Origin: Ashinkailepas kermadecensis
Lineage: Eukaryota > Arthropoda > Thecostraca > Neolepadidae
DNA length: 64,000 bases
Reading direction: 5' to 3'
Assembly (NCBI GenBank): GCA_034440615.1
Contig: JAOTOM010004841.1
Span: forward strand, 212,501-276,500
In this document: positions 45,853 to 58,345 of the stretch, piece after piece
Layout: each line of letters begins with the position of its first letter
How positions within the stretch are numbered: the stretch's first letter is position 1
Translations under genes and position numbers: made by a program
The notes under the pieces: model-generated
What the model saw: the letters and a program-made list of their open reading frames with translations, nothing else
Databases searched by the model: none
What the model was told of the DNA's origin: nothing

Positions 45853-47362
45853 AATGACCTCTGTCAGTGCGCCCCAAAATTTCAATTAATCACCACCATC
45901 GTATTGAAAGCTCGTATGCTGATAATGAAGAGTGCCTCCCCAGCATCTCCGCCCAACAATCATCTGGTGTTTGCTATAGGTTGTTCGACGCATCAGACAA
46001 CATCTGATCGTCCTCTCGCGTGTCAAACCCTGGTAATCGATTGGCGTGGCCTTGTTGAGGGGCATTGCTGGTTTATGTGCACCGTCAACGGCTGTGGTGT
46101 TGGACTCCCACGTGAATCATCACACCCCACCACAAACCCTTCATCATGACAGCTGTGCGTCGTTGCTCGGGACTGCCTCTCTCACCATTATCGCTGGTCA
46201 CGTCGTGAGTCAGGCTCTAGTTTGGTAGTGTGTGGAGCGTGCGGGTCTCGTCTGGAATTATGCAGTCTGATGTCGGCAATGGCCTGGAATTAATGGAATT
46301 GAAATTTGTGTGGAAGTCCTGGAATTTAAATTTGCGTGGAAAATGACACCAATCACATGCTTGTTTTGGCGTCCTGCAAACAGCGTTGACTGTCTGGATT
46401 GGGCGCCACCAAGCTTCACAACGTGCCACGGTAGTAACTATTGTGCTTTCACCACTCCACTCATGGCCTCCGTGCCATCGCAATCTGGCCAGCAGATGCA
46501 ATGTTCAGCTGTCAGTATCATTTTTTGCCCGCACTTTTTCCTATCGCATTGCTGGATTGTTTCGACGCCATTGGGGGGTTTTGACGTCCTTTCCCGCTAC
46601 CCTCCTCCACTGTACGGAAAATTAATTCCAGGACACGGGATATCACGATACCAAATTCCAGCTCCTTGACCACCACGAGTTTGGTTATGGACCAGCTGGG
46701 TATCGAGGAGACAGTGGGTTAGTGATCAGTGGATCTAAAAGTAACCGTTTACCCGAAATGGTCAACTAAACGCTACAGGCTTTAATAAATCGCTTGTCAC
46801 TGGTATACAAGGTTCTAACGATTCCAGATTTTGATGGAAATGACACCGAGCTGGTATTTATTTCCAACTCTCACCTTCCACTGATGTGATTAATTTACGA
46901 ATGTTATGTGTCCGGTTCTAAATACGAATGTCAGCAAACAAAACTTGGAATATAGCTATCATCAAATGCAAATTGAGTATAGTTTTGTCTGTAATTGTCT
47001 GTTTCGTCTGACTTCTCTGGGAGCTGAGAGCTACACACTTCTGCACATCTCATCAGGAATATTTCCCACTTTGATTTAAAATTAAAATTAACAAATTTGC
47101 AGGTACCTCGGTTTCCTCGTAGCTTCTTAATGACTCTGACGCCTGCGCTTAACAAACCGTTATATAACTCGGCCAGATAACTACCGTACGGAAAACCAGT
47201 CATTGTAGCTGCACATGCGACATTGCACCAGCGTTTCGTTTTGTCGTCAACTCAGGCCGGTGCTGTCTGGCCACGACAGTGACGGCCTCAGCCAGGGCCA
47301 ACATGTTCTACATCCAGCCGACCGGCGGCGGCGGCAGCGGCGGCCGTCGTGCCCGGTCGGCC
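45853..47362. other. No gene; AT-richer
   Basis: Repeated TGGAATTTAAATTTG / TGGAATTGAAATTTG words at 46285-46345. No coding homology. Confidence 0.5.
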
Positions 47363-47960
47363 GGCACGTGTCCGGGTCTCCGGTGTGCGGTGTGTGCCGC
47401 TCCGTTGAGTGGCACGTGTCCGGGTCTCCGGCTGTCGAGGTGTGTGTCGCCCCGCTGATGTCGAGATCTCTGGCTGTCGAGGTGTGTGTCGTTCCGCTGA
47501 TGTCGAGATCTCTGGCTGTCGAGGTGTGTGTCGCCCCGCTGATGTCGCGATCTCTGGCTGTCGAGGTGTGTGTCGTTCCGCTGATGTCGAGATCTCTGGC
47601 TGTCGAGGTGTGTGTCGCTCCGCTGATGTCGAGATCTCTGGCTGTCGAGGTGTGTGTCGTTCCGCTGATGTCGAGATCTCTGGCTGTCTAGGTGTGTGTC
47701 GCCCCGCTGATGTCGAGATCTCTGGCTGTCGAGGTGTGTGTCGCCCCGCTGATGTCGAGATCTCTGGCTGTCGAGGTGTGTGTCGCCCCGCTGATGTCGA
47801 GATCTCTGGCTGTCGAGGTGTGTGTCGCCCGCTGATGTCGAGATCTCTGGCTGTCGGGTGTGTGTCGCCCCGCTGATGTCGAGATCTCGGCTGTCGAGGT
47901 GTGTGCCGCCCCGCTGATGTCGAGATATCTGGCTGTCGAGGCGTGTCGTACGTCCGTCGC
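47363..47960. repeat. 42-bp minisatellite, about 12 copies, next to exon 6
   Basis: Unit GTCGCCCCGCTGATGTCGAG then ATCTCTGGCTGTCGAGGTGT GT. CC/TT variants alternate in the first half. A 48-bp GGCACGTGTCCGGGTCTCCG duplication precedes it. The array stops about 50 bases before the exon 6 acceptor. Confidence 0.95.
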
Positions 47961-48013
47961 CTTTCGAAAATGTCATGTTCGCAACTGGTGTGACGTGCGG
48001 GCACGTGTTCCAG

Positions 48014-48125
48014 CTCGGTGAAGCAGAATCTGCTGGTGCTGCTGGCCGATCTGTTCTACCTGTTCGAGATAAGCCCGGCCAAGTGTGTCCGGCAACCAGT
48101 CATGGAGAAGGAGAGAGTCATAGAG
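48014..48125 (+). CDS. Patronin: Patronin exon 6: end of CH domain
   Basis: One base completing a Ser codon, then 37 codons; acceptor GTTCCAG and donor GTGAGA. It encodes SVKQNLLVLLADLFYLFEI followed by SPAKCVRQPVMEKERVIE. The hydrophobic helix ending in LF-LFEI and the PAKCV motif match the last helix of the family CH domain. The reading frame is fixed from both sides. A 42-bp minisatellite fills the last 600 bases of the preceding intron almost up to this exon. Confidence 0.96.
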
Positions 48126-48547
48126 GTGAGACACAGGCAGGGAGAAACAGAGGGACAGACAATGATGTGGAGACAAACAGATATAGCGTTTATGTTTGTT
48201 AGCGAATGAGACTCTGGGAAAGCAATACCCGATTGCTCCTCCGCTGGAGCCGCCCCTGGTACTCGGTCTCCTACATCGCACTGTGGGTCAGATGCCTCTC
48301 AAAACTGGGATCAATTATATCAGAAGTCACTGAGGCACTTGCGTCGGCTTAGTGGTTGTTTTCATCGCTGAAATCGACTGGACATCAATTTGATGTACGA
48401 TTCACCCGAATGGGTGAAAATGAAGGGTCGATAAAGGTGTTGACCTAAGTTCGACCGTGTGTTTTCCGATATTCGGCCCCATATTGACCCGTGGTGAGCC
48501 GTGCTGGTCTGCATGTGACCCGATATTGACCCGTGTCCGCGGATCAG
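48126..48547. other. Intron 6 (422 nt)
   Basis: No feature except repeated ATATTGACCCG words (three at 48480-48535) ahead of the acceptor. Confidence 0.6.
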
Positions 48548-48641
48548 GTGCGAAGGCAGAACAGCTTCAGCAACAGCCCGCGTCGGTCTCAGCCTGAACT
48601 GCGTGGTACCATGTCCGGCAGCCAGGCGGGCAGCTACTCAG
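48548..48641 (+). CDS. Patronin: Patronin exon 7: start of disordered linker
   Basis: Thirty-one codons plus one base, acceptor GGATCAG, donor GTGAGT. The product VRRQNSFSNSPRRSQPELRG then TMSGSQAGSYS is Ser- and Arg-rich and likely disordered. RxNSFS-type sites are typical of the linker after the CH domain. Sequence conservation here is weak. The call rests mainly on the exact phase fit with exons 6 and 8, good splice sites and the low-complexity Ser/Arg composition expected at this position. Confidence 0.85.
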
Positions 48642-51081
48642 GTGAGTCCCGAGCCCCGCCCGCCACGGCGGGCCGCCGGAAGCGGGTCTTCCGCCCGGCT
48701 TCCGGGGGGCCTCTTCTGTGTCCGCTGTCCGAAGAGACCGACACCGCGCTGTCTTCCGTGTCCGCACTGTTCGGACTGGCGGCTTGCCAGTCTGCCCTCT
48801 GCGCCCGCCGTCTGGGGACACGAACTGTCGGTCTGTGTTCGGTGTCGGCTGTCGGCGCGGACCGCCTTCTGAGTTCCTGACCCGCCTGTGAGTCGGCGCG
48901 CTGGTGCCGGCCGAGCTCCTTCCTCCTCCGCTCTGTCTCTCCGCTCCTGTCCGCGGACGGACGCGCCTCTGCGGATCGCGGTGCCCCCGAGGCATGGCCG
49001 ACCATACGCCTGCTAACCGGTGGAGGTGTGGTGGTGCGCTTCCCTAACAGCAACCCCCTCACAGCACCGCCCGATTACTAACGCCTCTCACTTGGTGGCA
49101 TGCAGGCGCGAGGTACCCGCACTCAGAGCCATCTGTTGTCATGCGGCGAAGTAGAGGTTCGCGCTCGGCCGAGAGAGGGCGGCAGCGGTTCAGCATGTTG
49201 GAAGGTAGGCTAGAAGGCTTTGGTGCTGAATGTATGTGCAGCTCTGTGAGGCTTAGCTGGATATTTGTGCGGTGGGGGAGTGTGTCTCTTGTCTTCTGTG
49301 TCTGATTGTATCGGGGCAAGTGACACTGGGCGAAGCAGCAGGTTCGGGAACCCTCATTAAACACTTATGTCGCCTGTCGCCGATCTTCCAGGGTATTGTA
49401 GGGTATGGTTTTCCGACCCTCTTGCCAAGCTCGCTTGCCCCCGTATTTGAATGTGTGTGCTGTATTTGGTAGGTTATCACCTAATACTTCATACTTCCTA
49501 GACCAGTGCTGTGTTGTTTGTATTAACAAGTCTCTGCGGCACCATGGCACGGGGGTTTCGCCCAATGTATGTCTGTATAGGCGAATGTGTGCGCTCGACT
49601 CACCTTCATGACATGTTTTTGTTAGGGTGAGCTCCTGCTCCTCGTGGTGTTGGTGTAGCATTGAGCTCAGCTGAAGCAGTGGCTGTTGATCCTTGATGGA
49701 GCCCATAAGCGTTTTTTTTAGCTACGATGAAATTGGTTCAGTGTTGCGAAGTGTCGACTTATTTCCCGCCCGCAGATCAGCACGGAATGGGGCAGGTGCG
49801 AAGGGAAGGAAAGCTCCCATAGTTGCTTTGTAGTGTAGCAAGGTGTAGCGCTTTTTAAACTGATGTCGGGGATAAATATTCGTAATAGGCATAGTGCAAA
49901 ACGAGAGGAAATTGAATCAACGTCACGTCGAGTGACCTTGGATCACGGCTTGACCGTGCCTAGGGTTGTGAGGGCCTGCTCGGTTGGGTTTTATTCTGCT
50001 GCGTGATATGCTGCCCTGAGACAGGGATGCGAGCTGGTCGCGGGAACTACTTGAATCCGAAACCCACGAACTAAGAGGAGCGAGCTTCACAGACGTGCAG
50101 GTGGACAGGTGCAATCATTGTGGGGAGCTGTCAGTTGTGTGTAGTCCATGGGCGTTCGCTTTAGCTGGTGGTAGTTTCCGAATCACGTCAGTCTGTCGCT
50201 TGACGCACAACTTCACGACTTAGAGTCGGCTGCCAAGCGTAGACCGATGGCCTTGCGGTTTGTGGCGGTGTCGATGGTGCAATCTCTGTCAGAGCGTGGT
50301 CCGGCCTCTGGCAGTCGACCGTGTTCTCTGTGTCTGCAGGTCGGTTGGCGGCCCGGGTTTGCCACTAACCTGACTAACTGACTGACCCGGACTGACCCGT
50401 GACCCGACATCCGACATCCGACACCCGACACCAGCACGCAGTACGACTCGCCACCCCCACCACGCCGCACCTATATGTGTCCGAGACAGCAACTCCGACT
50501 CCGACTCCGACTCGAACTGACGCCGGCCGACACCCGACTCAAGTCTGTACGTATCGCGCGACTCAGCCTGCCCCCACCCCCACCCCCCACGTCCGTGTCG
50601 ATGCCTGACTCCATTGTTTTCCAGCAAACTTAACGTAAATCCCCACCGCGTGATGCGTCCGTGTATCTTCCGTCTGAGGACACTGAAACTCAATTGGCCT
50701 GCCAGCCGTTCCCATGGCAACCGCGCGTAACTTGCTCTTCAGTTCACGCGTTTCTGTTTAATGTTGTACCGCTACCATATCCCATTCAAATGATACTTAA
50801 CGCTTTGTTCCTATGTGTTATTGTTATTCGTTATTCGTACTTTCGTTATTTTCGTACATGTCGTTTATTCGTACGTATTATTCGTACATATCGTTATTTC
50901 GCACATTGGTGCCTGCCAGCCGACCGCTGCGATTCGTGACCAACTCGGTCGGCAGCGGTTGGGTTCGCGGCCAGGGTGCGGCTGGCGTTTTTCTGTGTGT
51001 GTGCCCGTTCCACGGCGAGGTGGATTCAGCCGTCACGTGGTATCGTCACATGTCGCACGGTGTATCGGTGTACGGTGAGGT
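48642..51081. other. Intron 7, first part: no gene
   Basis: CpG-rich start (48642-48990); ACCCGACATCCGACA repeats near 50400-50430 and (GACTCC)n near 50487-50510. Confidence 0.5.
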
Positions 51082-51121
51082 ATTTGGTCCATGGTCGGCC
51101 GGTGGTGGCCATGGACCAAAT
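51082..51121. repeat. Inverted repeat, 13-bp arms, 14-nt loop
   Basis: ATTTGGTCCATGG ... CCATGGACCAAAT, perfect arms. Confidence 0.95.
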
Positions 51122-52706
51122 GCGGGACACCGCCGGCCTGCCTGCGCCGGTGTGGTCGACAACGACAGCCTTGCCGCTTGGCCACGGTCGACGCAGCCCT
51201 CTCGTGTCACCGCCGCATGTCTGCGGGCGTCGTTCGACCCTTACCCCACTGGAGCGGGGCGGCAGAATCTGCCCCACCACGGTTGTTCATAGCTCGAAGA
51301 TGCGGAGGGATATCAGGTTAAGACGTTCAGTACCTGTTCATGCATCAGTTTCACAGCGTGTGACCAAAATGCAATTTTAGCTCAACAGCGGTTGGGCGTC
51401 ATAGTGACGTCACCTCCCGCAACTTTTCAACGAAATTGGGCGTGTTCTGACCAATTGACAGCAAATTCAATGAGCTGCTTACCATCTTCGAATCCTTTTC
51501 GTGTGCAATGTGGCTGTCAAAATTTGTGATGCTAACAAAATATTTGTTGGGTGTATTTTCGCAAACTTTTTTACATCTTGTAAAACCGGAATATGTGTGA
51601 TTCAGACTCAAGGGTCTCGCCCTCCCCTTCCCCTCCGTGGTGGGAAGGCATGGGTGTCGGTGAGGCGCAGCAATGGCGCAAAGTGCACACACAGCCTGTG
51701 TAGACTTGTGCACGCCTCGCGTAGCGAAGCGCACACAAGCGTACACAAGTGTGTTGAAAGCATCCGACACGTCTGGTACGACGCTGTAGATGACGAGGTG
51801 TGGTTCGGCTGAGACTGGACAACCTACAATGACGAAAGACCGTGACGGACACGTCGGACTGACGATGACGTCAGACCTGCGACGATGACGTCATTGCCGG
51901 ACGTTGTCGAGCGCGGTTGGTGTGTGTGTGTGTGTGTGTGTATGCTATGGTATTATTCTGACTAGGTAGTTCGTTGGTGCTCTGTTCCACGTGTTGTTTG
52001 TCGCGCGTGATGTTGGACCTGAGGTTTGAGGTTTGTCAGTGTTCGGAGTTGTGTATTTGCTGCCGGTTGCCACTCGGGGTGTCGTGTTTGACTGATGTAG
52101 CTATACTGGCTCACTGAATCAAGCGACTTCGATCTGTATGCTCACTGGCTTGAGGAAAATAGACGCAAACGTCATGTCGGTTTACGGTCACGTCTGTGGT
52201 CACTGTGCATGGGGTAGTTTCCCAGAATGTATTCGTTACCAGGCTGTCATAGTTGAACATTAGTTGTCAAAAGGTAGCGCAACAGCTGAAATCCAAGGAA
52301 AATGTGGTGAAAGTTAAGAACGCGTTCTTGGTAGCCTAACCTATTTATCAGATATCTGCCCCGTTGATTCTTATTGTAGGAACACTAGAAAATTGCAGTT
52401 CATAAATGCACGATTTAGTGTCAACTATAGGAATTTGTTTAGTATGTCACAAAACAGCAAGGAGTGTAGATTTATTAAAGAGGCAGCGGTAAGAATGAAA
52501 AATAGTTTCCTTATGAGACGCGTTTTGCACCAAAATCTAGAAAATGTGCACAGCACGTACTACGTGGGTACTCGAAGCTACACGTAAAAGCTTCATACCA
52601 GGTAGCGAGCAACTTCCCACGCCCTAGTGTTGCAATACGACACACATGACTTGCGTATACCAGGTGCTGTGGGCGCCTTTGAATAACTGTCGGCGGCGCG
52701 CTGTGT
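51122..52706. other. No gene; (GT)n near 51922-51940
   Basis: Nothing coding recognised. Confidence 0.5.
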
Positions 52707-52810
52707 GACTAACGCTGGGGCGCTGCATGACCGACGCAGTCGATGCGCCCCTAAACTCCAATAACTAACTGTGTGACCAACGCAGTCGATGCGCCTCTGG
52801 GCCCAAGCAA
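52707..52810 (+). mobile_element. Two SINE 3' tail modules in tandem
   Basis: GGGCGCTGCATGACCGACGC AGTCGATGCGCCCCTAAACT is followed at once by a second, diverged tail (GTGTGACCAACGCAGTCGAT GCGCCTCTGGGCCC). The second insertion appears to have landed at, or been copied from, the first. Confidence 0.7.
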
Positions 52811-53003
52811 CCAACAGAACAAACGATAGCTGTCGCCTCATCTGGGGGGTTGACGTGTGGACCGGTACACCGAATTCCAACTCGGTCGTTGTTCGTTTTG
52901 TAGCTGCCTTTCAAAACTGTAGGGCTTTGAAGCACCCGGTTTCCGAGGCGAGAAGGTCGACACTGATCAGACGTAATTTGACTTCTCACATAACTTCAGA
53001 CTC

Positions 53004-53029
53004 TTCCAAACTTCAGTTGAAGTTTGGAA
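53004..53029. repeat. Inverted repeat, 12-bp arms, 2-nt spacer
   Basis: TTCCAAACTTCA, spacer GT, TGAAGTTTGGAA. Followed by two direct copies of GAACAGCCGGCTTGCTGATGG (about 53027 and 53062). Confidence 0.95.
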
Positions 53030-53222
53030 CAGCCGGCTTGCTGATGGTGATGGTGATGGCAGAACAGCCGGCTTGCTGATGGCGGCTGTATCTGTGGTGT
53101 TCTATCGAATCTTGCCGGTAGCATCAGCTGCAGACTAGACAGTCACGCAGTCCAGCCCTCCGATGTGTTACTCGACGTGAAGTGGAATGTGTTTGAAAGG
53201 CAGCTACAAAACGAACAACGCG

Positions 53223-53250
53223 CGCAGATGGCGCACATGCGCCATCTGCG
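53223..53250. repeat. Inverted repeat, 13-bp arms, 2-nt spacer
   Basis: CGCAGATGGCGCA, spacer CA, TGCGCCATCTGCG; perfect arms. Confidence 0.95.
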
Positions 53251-53325
53251 GGCGTGTGTGGTGTGCGTGACGGTGTCCGTATATGAGGTGGTGCACCTGG
53301 GGAATGTGGTGTCCTCTCCTCAACT

Positions 53326-53490
53326 GGGGACGAGTAGGCTAGGGGTAAGTTGCCCGTCTCACAATCAGAAGATTGTGGGTTCGAGTCTTGCCTGTCGCTA
53401 CTCTTCGCCCGCGACCAATCGGCGTGAGAGATTGGCGACGCTGCATGACTCGACGGGGACGTGTCGTAAAGCCAATAACCACGACCACCA
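53326..53490 (+). mobile_element. SINE-A copy 5
   Basis: Full SINE-A with several substitutions (GAGTAGGCTAGGGGTAAGTT). Flanked by similar CCTCTCCTCAAC (53313) and CCTCTTCTCAAC (53491), an aged target duplication. Confidence 0.88.
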
Positions 53491-56245
53491 CCTCTTCTCA
53501 ACCGGCCGGGGTCTGGAGGTCATGGTCTGGGCGCGGGTATATCATCGGGGAACTCAGCGGGCGTGTGGATGGAAGTACAGCCGCAGGCGACTGATCTCTT
53601 CCAGTCTCAGACACGAGATGCCTGGAGCGACATGTGCGCGTGGAAAGTAGTGGTGGATAGCGTGGAAGTAGTGGTGGAAGTAGCGTGGAAAGTAGTGGTG
53701 GATGAGTAGTGGTTTAGCGCGTGGGTGAGTTGTGGGAAGTTTGGCGAGCGAGTTTCGCGGGTGGTGACTGAGAAGGCGCGTGATTGTCTGCTGGTGGCAT
53801 TTGATTGCTGTTCGTGTAGGCAGTGTTTTTGGGAACCCTTTCGTTGTGAGCACGGTCCGTGATGATTGGTGTTTCCGTTCCTGTGAATGTATAGCGGGAG
53901 GTGCAAAGATATTGGTTGCATCACATGGACATATACAAATCGTGCTTGAGTCTGATAATTGTATGCAGTTGGTTCAGCATTACACGCTGCACACCTCAAC
54001 AAATACTATGTTATAATCATATTAATATGTTGTAGGTTCATGCTGTCCCAGGTGAACATTAATGGCATCTATTTGTCACCTAGGTCACCAAGGCCAAACA
54101 CTAGATTCCTCTCCTTTGACCTCTGCTGGGTTTTGGTCGCTCTATGCATATCAGGAATAGAAGCCATGAGCCCAACAACTAGTAATGAACTACACAGGGG
54201 GAATATGTTGCTTGACACGGACGTCAATTCATCACGAAGCGCATGACGCTTTATTCGTGCACACGTGCATTCATGCATGCATGCACATTCACCTGATCAA
54301 GAAATAAAGCAGGAAGCACGTGAGGGCCCTGAATGACTACGTATGGTTGATGCGTCCCATCGTCGAAAGAAAGGCAATCGCAAGGCTCTACGTGGATAAT
54401 TAGCAAAACAGTTGTATGAATGAATGTCACGCCCATGTATGAATGCATTTGCGACTGGGGAAGTGTCGGAGTGGCGGTGGTGGCGGTACCTAGCGCCGGC
54501 GGACGGCGCGAGTTCACTGTCCGACCGCCGCAAGGTGGCTGTTGCGCGTGGGCGTCGCTCTACCCCGACTGGTGGTGGCGCTGTTCGCATCGGGCCACCG
54601 AGAGATGTCACTACTGCTCGCGGCCCGGCCAGCTGCCGTTCGACCAGCAGTGCCTGCACTACCTGGCCGACGGTACCGCACGCCGCATGCGCCCGCCGGC
54701 GGCGCCTTTTCCGGCCGCCCTCCGTCGGCATGCGTTGGGTGTCGTCTTCTTTTCCGGCTGCGTTCCCGTTGGTCGCTGACGGCTCGGTGATGCGTGGACG
54801 TCAGAGACGTCGTTTTGCAAGCCTTCGCGAGGACGAGTTGCCGTCCTTTTGTGTCGATTTTGCTGGAACCAGCTGTCCGATTCGCACCGCCCCTTCCCTA
54901 CTCGCAATGTGATTAAGTTTGGTTGAAGCGTCATACCTAAAAATGTTCCAAAATAACACCCAAAAAGGCCTAAATAACCTTACCAAGCTTATGCAACACA
55001 CTAAGCTGTTTACGTGTCCTGTTGGTTGGGACGCCCGAAACATGTCTGGGAGTAGACTGTGCCTTTTTCAGAAGATCTCAATCCGCATAGTCCGCTTTTC
55101 GCGCCGCCAGCCTTGTTCAGAAAACGACACCCCTCGAGGAGTTTGCAGTGAAATGTGCACGGTGCTCACTTCTGAATTGGTGCCATTGTGATCTGAGTGG
55201 GCCGAAATATAGGCACTTTTGCCGTACGTGTGTGTGTTTTGTTTCGTTTTATTATTTTCTGTTTTTATAACTTGTTTTGGTTGCTGCGCATTGGTGCATG
55301 CTGTGTGGTTGGATTTGTTTTGGCCTGGGATTCGGGCGGTTAGTGGTGTGTCGGAGTGCATTTGGTGACGAGTGTGTTTTTGTATAGTTGAATTGTGTGC
55401 CAACCAGTGAAGACGTCTTCATGTTTAAATCCTTGTTGCGTAGTTAGCGTTACTTGTTTGTGGTATGCCGTTCATGTTCTTGGTTTTATTTTGATGGCTG
55501 TTTAAGCTCGGTCTTTTCTGGCGCACTCCTTGAAGCAAGCATTTCCCCGTTAACGGCTCTGATGTACGAGTGGTTATGATTGCCGATCTGGTATCGGGTA
55601 GCCATCACAGCTATACAGAGCAGCACATCTTACAGCATGTGTAATTGGTGACTCGCACCCGCTTTCCGCATGATCTGTTGTGATGTGGACGGTACGTGCG
55701 GAGTGCTCGACCCTCGCAGCTGTCCAGATCGTGGTCTGGGAGCTGACATGGCTCCGTCCGTATGCTCGGTTTCCCGGCACAGACACCATTCTTCTGCCAA
55801 AGATCTCCCCCTCGGCTCCGATGTGTTACGGTCATGCCGTGTAATGATGTTCCCGAGTGCTACCGGAATGGTTTCCCACCACTATCAACCGGCCGGCGGC
55901 GTTCTTCACGTTAGCCCGCCGCATCACCAGGATTGACTCGGCGTGTGACTGGCTCTGATCCCACCCTTGATCCACGCTGACTTTGTCCTTCCCCGTCCCA
56001 GTGTGACTTGTTGCAATGGACGTTTCCTGTCGCGCGGCGTGGTCTGGCCGGTTTTGCCCGTCACGTGGCCCGTTCAGAACCGCCGTGTGACGTGGTCTTG
56101 CCCACCGTATGATCGGCACTGGCCCGCCCAACATATGGCTCGTTCTAACCCGCCATATTCGTGCTGTCCCGACGTCTGGCCCGCACTGACCTGGCCCACC
56201 TGACATGGCGCGCGACCTGTTCTGACCTGACCTGTGCGCCGGCAG
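53491..56245. other. Intron 7, last part: no gene
   Basis: GTGGAAGTAGTGGTGGA repeats at 53640-53700. CpG-rich 54480-54760. The last 200 bases carry repeated TGGCCCGxxCTGACC words before the exon 8 acceptor. Confidence 0.5.
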
Positions 56246-56345
56246 CGACGGGGCGCGACAGCCCCTCCGGCAACGGCGGCGGCTCGCGTCGGCCCCGCTC
56301 CATGTACCCGGGCGACGACGCCTCCGTCTGCAGAGACGACGACAG
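56246..56345 (+). CDS. Patronin: Patronin exon 8: disordered linker
   Basis: Two bases, 32 codons and two bases; acceptor GCCGGCAG and donor GTGCGT. Encodes roughly residues 326-358, including RDSPSGNGGGSRRPRSMYPG and DDASVCRDDD. It is Gly/Ser/Arg-rich then acidic. There is no strong family motif. The phase at both ends (1 in, 2 out) matches exons 7 and 9 exactly, which is the main evidence. It could be an alternatively spliced segment. Confidence 0.8.
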
Positions 56346-57050
56346 GTGCGTGGCGAAGGCGTCGGCCGACGCGCAGGACCCGCCGCTGCTCTGCGCAGTG
56401 GCGCGGCCCGCAGGTTTGACGTCAGCAGTTCCGTCTGCGATCCGTCTGCTCCATTGGAGTCCAGTTCGGGCCGAGTTCAGTGCTGATCGATTAGTTGGGT
56501 TTGAGGACGCGCCGACTACGAGGTCATTTGGATGGGCGCGAATGATCAACTCTGGTCGAAGCGCCCTGAAGCCAAAATATCTAACTAACTAAGGTCATTT
56601 GGCGCCCACCGAGTTTTGTGCACAATTGTATTGTTGTAGGTGACGAGGTTAATTGAATGCTCGGAGATCCCGCTGAATGGTGGGGTACGGCGTACGTTAG
56701 ATGGAGTGGAGTTTTGGCCAGTGTGCCGCAGATCTTCGTGCCTCCAGGACGTCTGTTGAAAATCCTGGGAGCAGCTGGCGTCTCTAAAAAGAGCCGAGGA
56801 CGTTTCGGCCATGGGCCCTCCTCAGTGCTGTGACAAGATTAATTGCAACCTCTCCTGTGAAAAGGTAAAAAAAAAGTTGCAACAATCTTCCAAAGGGAGA
56901 AGTTATATAACACTCGGAAGTGGGTGAGAAGGTGATGCATTGTAGAATAAGCTTCCGATCGCCATGGCTGGGTGTCAAAACAGAGCTTAGTGACGACTGT
57001 GTGCGAGGCTGAGTGTGCCGGCTGAACTGACGCACGTGCGGTACCGGCAG
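56346..57050. other. Intron 8 (705 nt); SINE-tail module near 56550-56590
   Basis: CTGGTCGAAGCGCCCTGAAG then CCAAAATATCTAACTAACTA is a diverged tail module. Nothing else recognised. Confidence 0.55.
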
Positions 57051-58084
57051 GTCCAACTCTGAGGAGAGCGAGTTCGTGGTGCAGCGCGCCGCCGGCCCGC
57101 TGACGTTGTCGCGGCTGGTGCGGCAGCGGCGCTCCCAGTCGCCGCCGTCGTCGGTGCACTCCGACGAGCCGCCGCCGGCGCGCCGCCTCAAGGAGCGGCT
57201 CAACCGCGACACCAAGTGGCAGGAGCGCGGCGAGGAGCGGCGCGGCGCCGTGTCCGAGTGCGGCGACGCGGAGCGCGCCGCCGCCGCCGCCGCCGGCCGG
57301 CCGTCGTCGGCGGCCGGCGGCGGCCGCCTGTCGCGGCGCAACTCGTTCTCGGACGAGTCGCAGCTGACGGTGGAGAACTTCGGCGGCAGCCAGGACAACC
57401 TGCAGCTGCTCGGCCGCAACCCGGACAAGCAGCCGGTCGTGCACCGCGGCCGCCGCGAGAGCAGCGCCCACCGCGACCTGCTCAAGGAGAGCACCATCAG
57501 CTTCGGCGACCGCGACCCGTTCCAGGACGTGGAGCTGGAGCGCGCGCTGTCGCGCAGCCAGAGCCGCCAGAGCCTGGTGGGCGAGCGCGCCGAGCCGCGC
57601 CCGCCCAGCCGCAACCTGTTCGAGTCGACGTCGATCCGCGACCACTTCACGCCGGTGCCGCCGCGCGGCACCAGCGACGCCGGCTTCCGGCCCATCGGCC
57701 GCGACGCGGCCGACGCCGCCGACGCGGCCGGCGTCGACATCGACAACCGCGTGCTGGACGCGCTGGAGCGCGAAGCGCGCGCCGGCTCGCCGTCCGGGCC
57801 GGCCGGCGGCGGCAACCTGGTCATCATGTTCGACAACAACGACAACAACGACGACCAGCGGCCGACCAGCTTCGCCGAGCTGGGCCGGGTGACGCCGCGC
57901 GATGCGCCGGCCGGCATCAACATCACCTACATGCAGCACGAGAAGGAGGACAGGGGCAAGGCGGCGCCGGCGCGCGAGCCGCGCCGCATCAACGGCAGCG
58001 CACAGCCCTCGCAGCCCTCGCAGCCGGCCACCACCAGCTGGGTGCAGCAGCAGCAGAATCAGCGGCTCGGTCTCGCCGCCTCAG
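57051..58084 (+). CDS. Patronin: Patronin exon 9: large linker exon
   Basis: One base, 344 codons and one base; acceptor ACCGGCAG, donor GTTCGT. Encodes about residues 359-703. The conserved anchor is around residue 456, RRNSFSDESQLTVENFGGSQ, followed by DNLQLLGRNPDKQ. This is the central conserved linker motif of CAMSAP/Patronin. A second block near residue 551 reads STSIRDHFTPVPPRG. The rest is Arg-, Ser-, Ala- and Asp-rich and predicted disordered, with several RxxS sites that could be kinase targets. Codons are almost all G or C at the third position, so long shadow frames exist on both strands; they should be ignored. Confidence 0.95.
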
Positions 58085-58162
58085 GTTCGTCCCGCCTCGG
58101 GGAGGCAGCAGCAGCGACACTGTGTGCTGATATGAAGATGACGGCTAGTTTGAGAGGAGCCA

Positions 58163-58345
58163 CGTTTGTTTGTTTAGTTGTTGGCTTCCGACGCACTTTA
58201 TGCACGATCACGGCTAATGGCGCCGCCCACACTGTTTCGCCGGTGGTCCGCGGGATTGGGAAATGTTCCGAGTGATGCGAGTGTTGAACCCGGGGCCTTT
58301 AGTACCCAGAGCTCAACACCCTAACCACTCGGCCATCCCCACCGA
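58163..58345 (-). mobile_element. SINE-C copy 2, minus strand
   Basis: On the minus strand: GGTGGGGATGGCCGAGTGGT, CCCCGGGTTCAACACTCGCA, tail AAGTGCGTCGGAAGCCAACA ACTAAACAAACAAAC. Confidence 0.9.

Noticed and set aside
55574..55835. Cys-rich minus-strand frames
   Set aside because: They contain several Cys and look domain-like at first glance, but no family pattern could be matched and no splice context was seen.
56784..57939. Minus-strand frames of 366 and 380 codons opposite exon 9
   Set aside because: Shadow frames caused by the extreme G/C at third positions of the Patronin exon; the sense frame carries the conserved family motifs.
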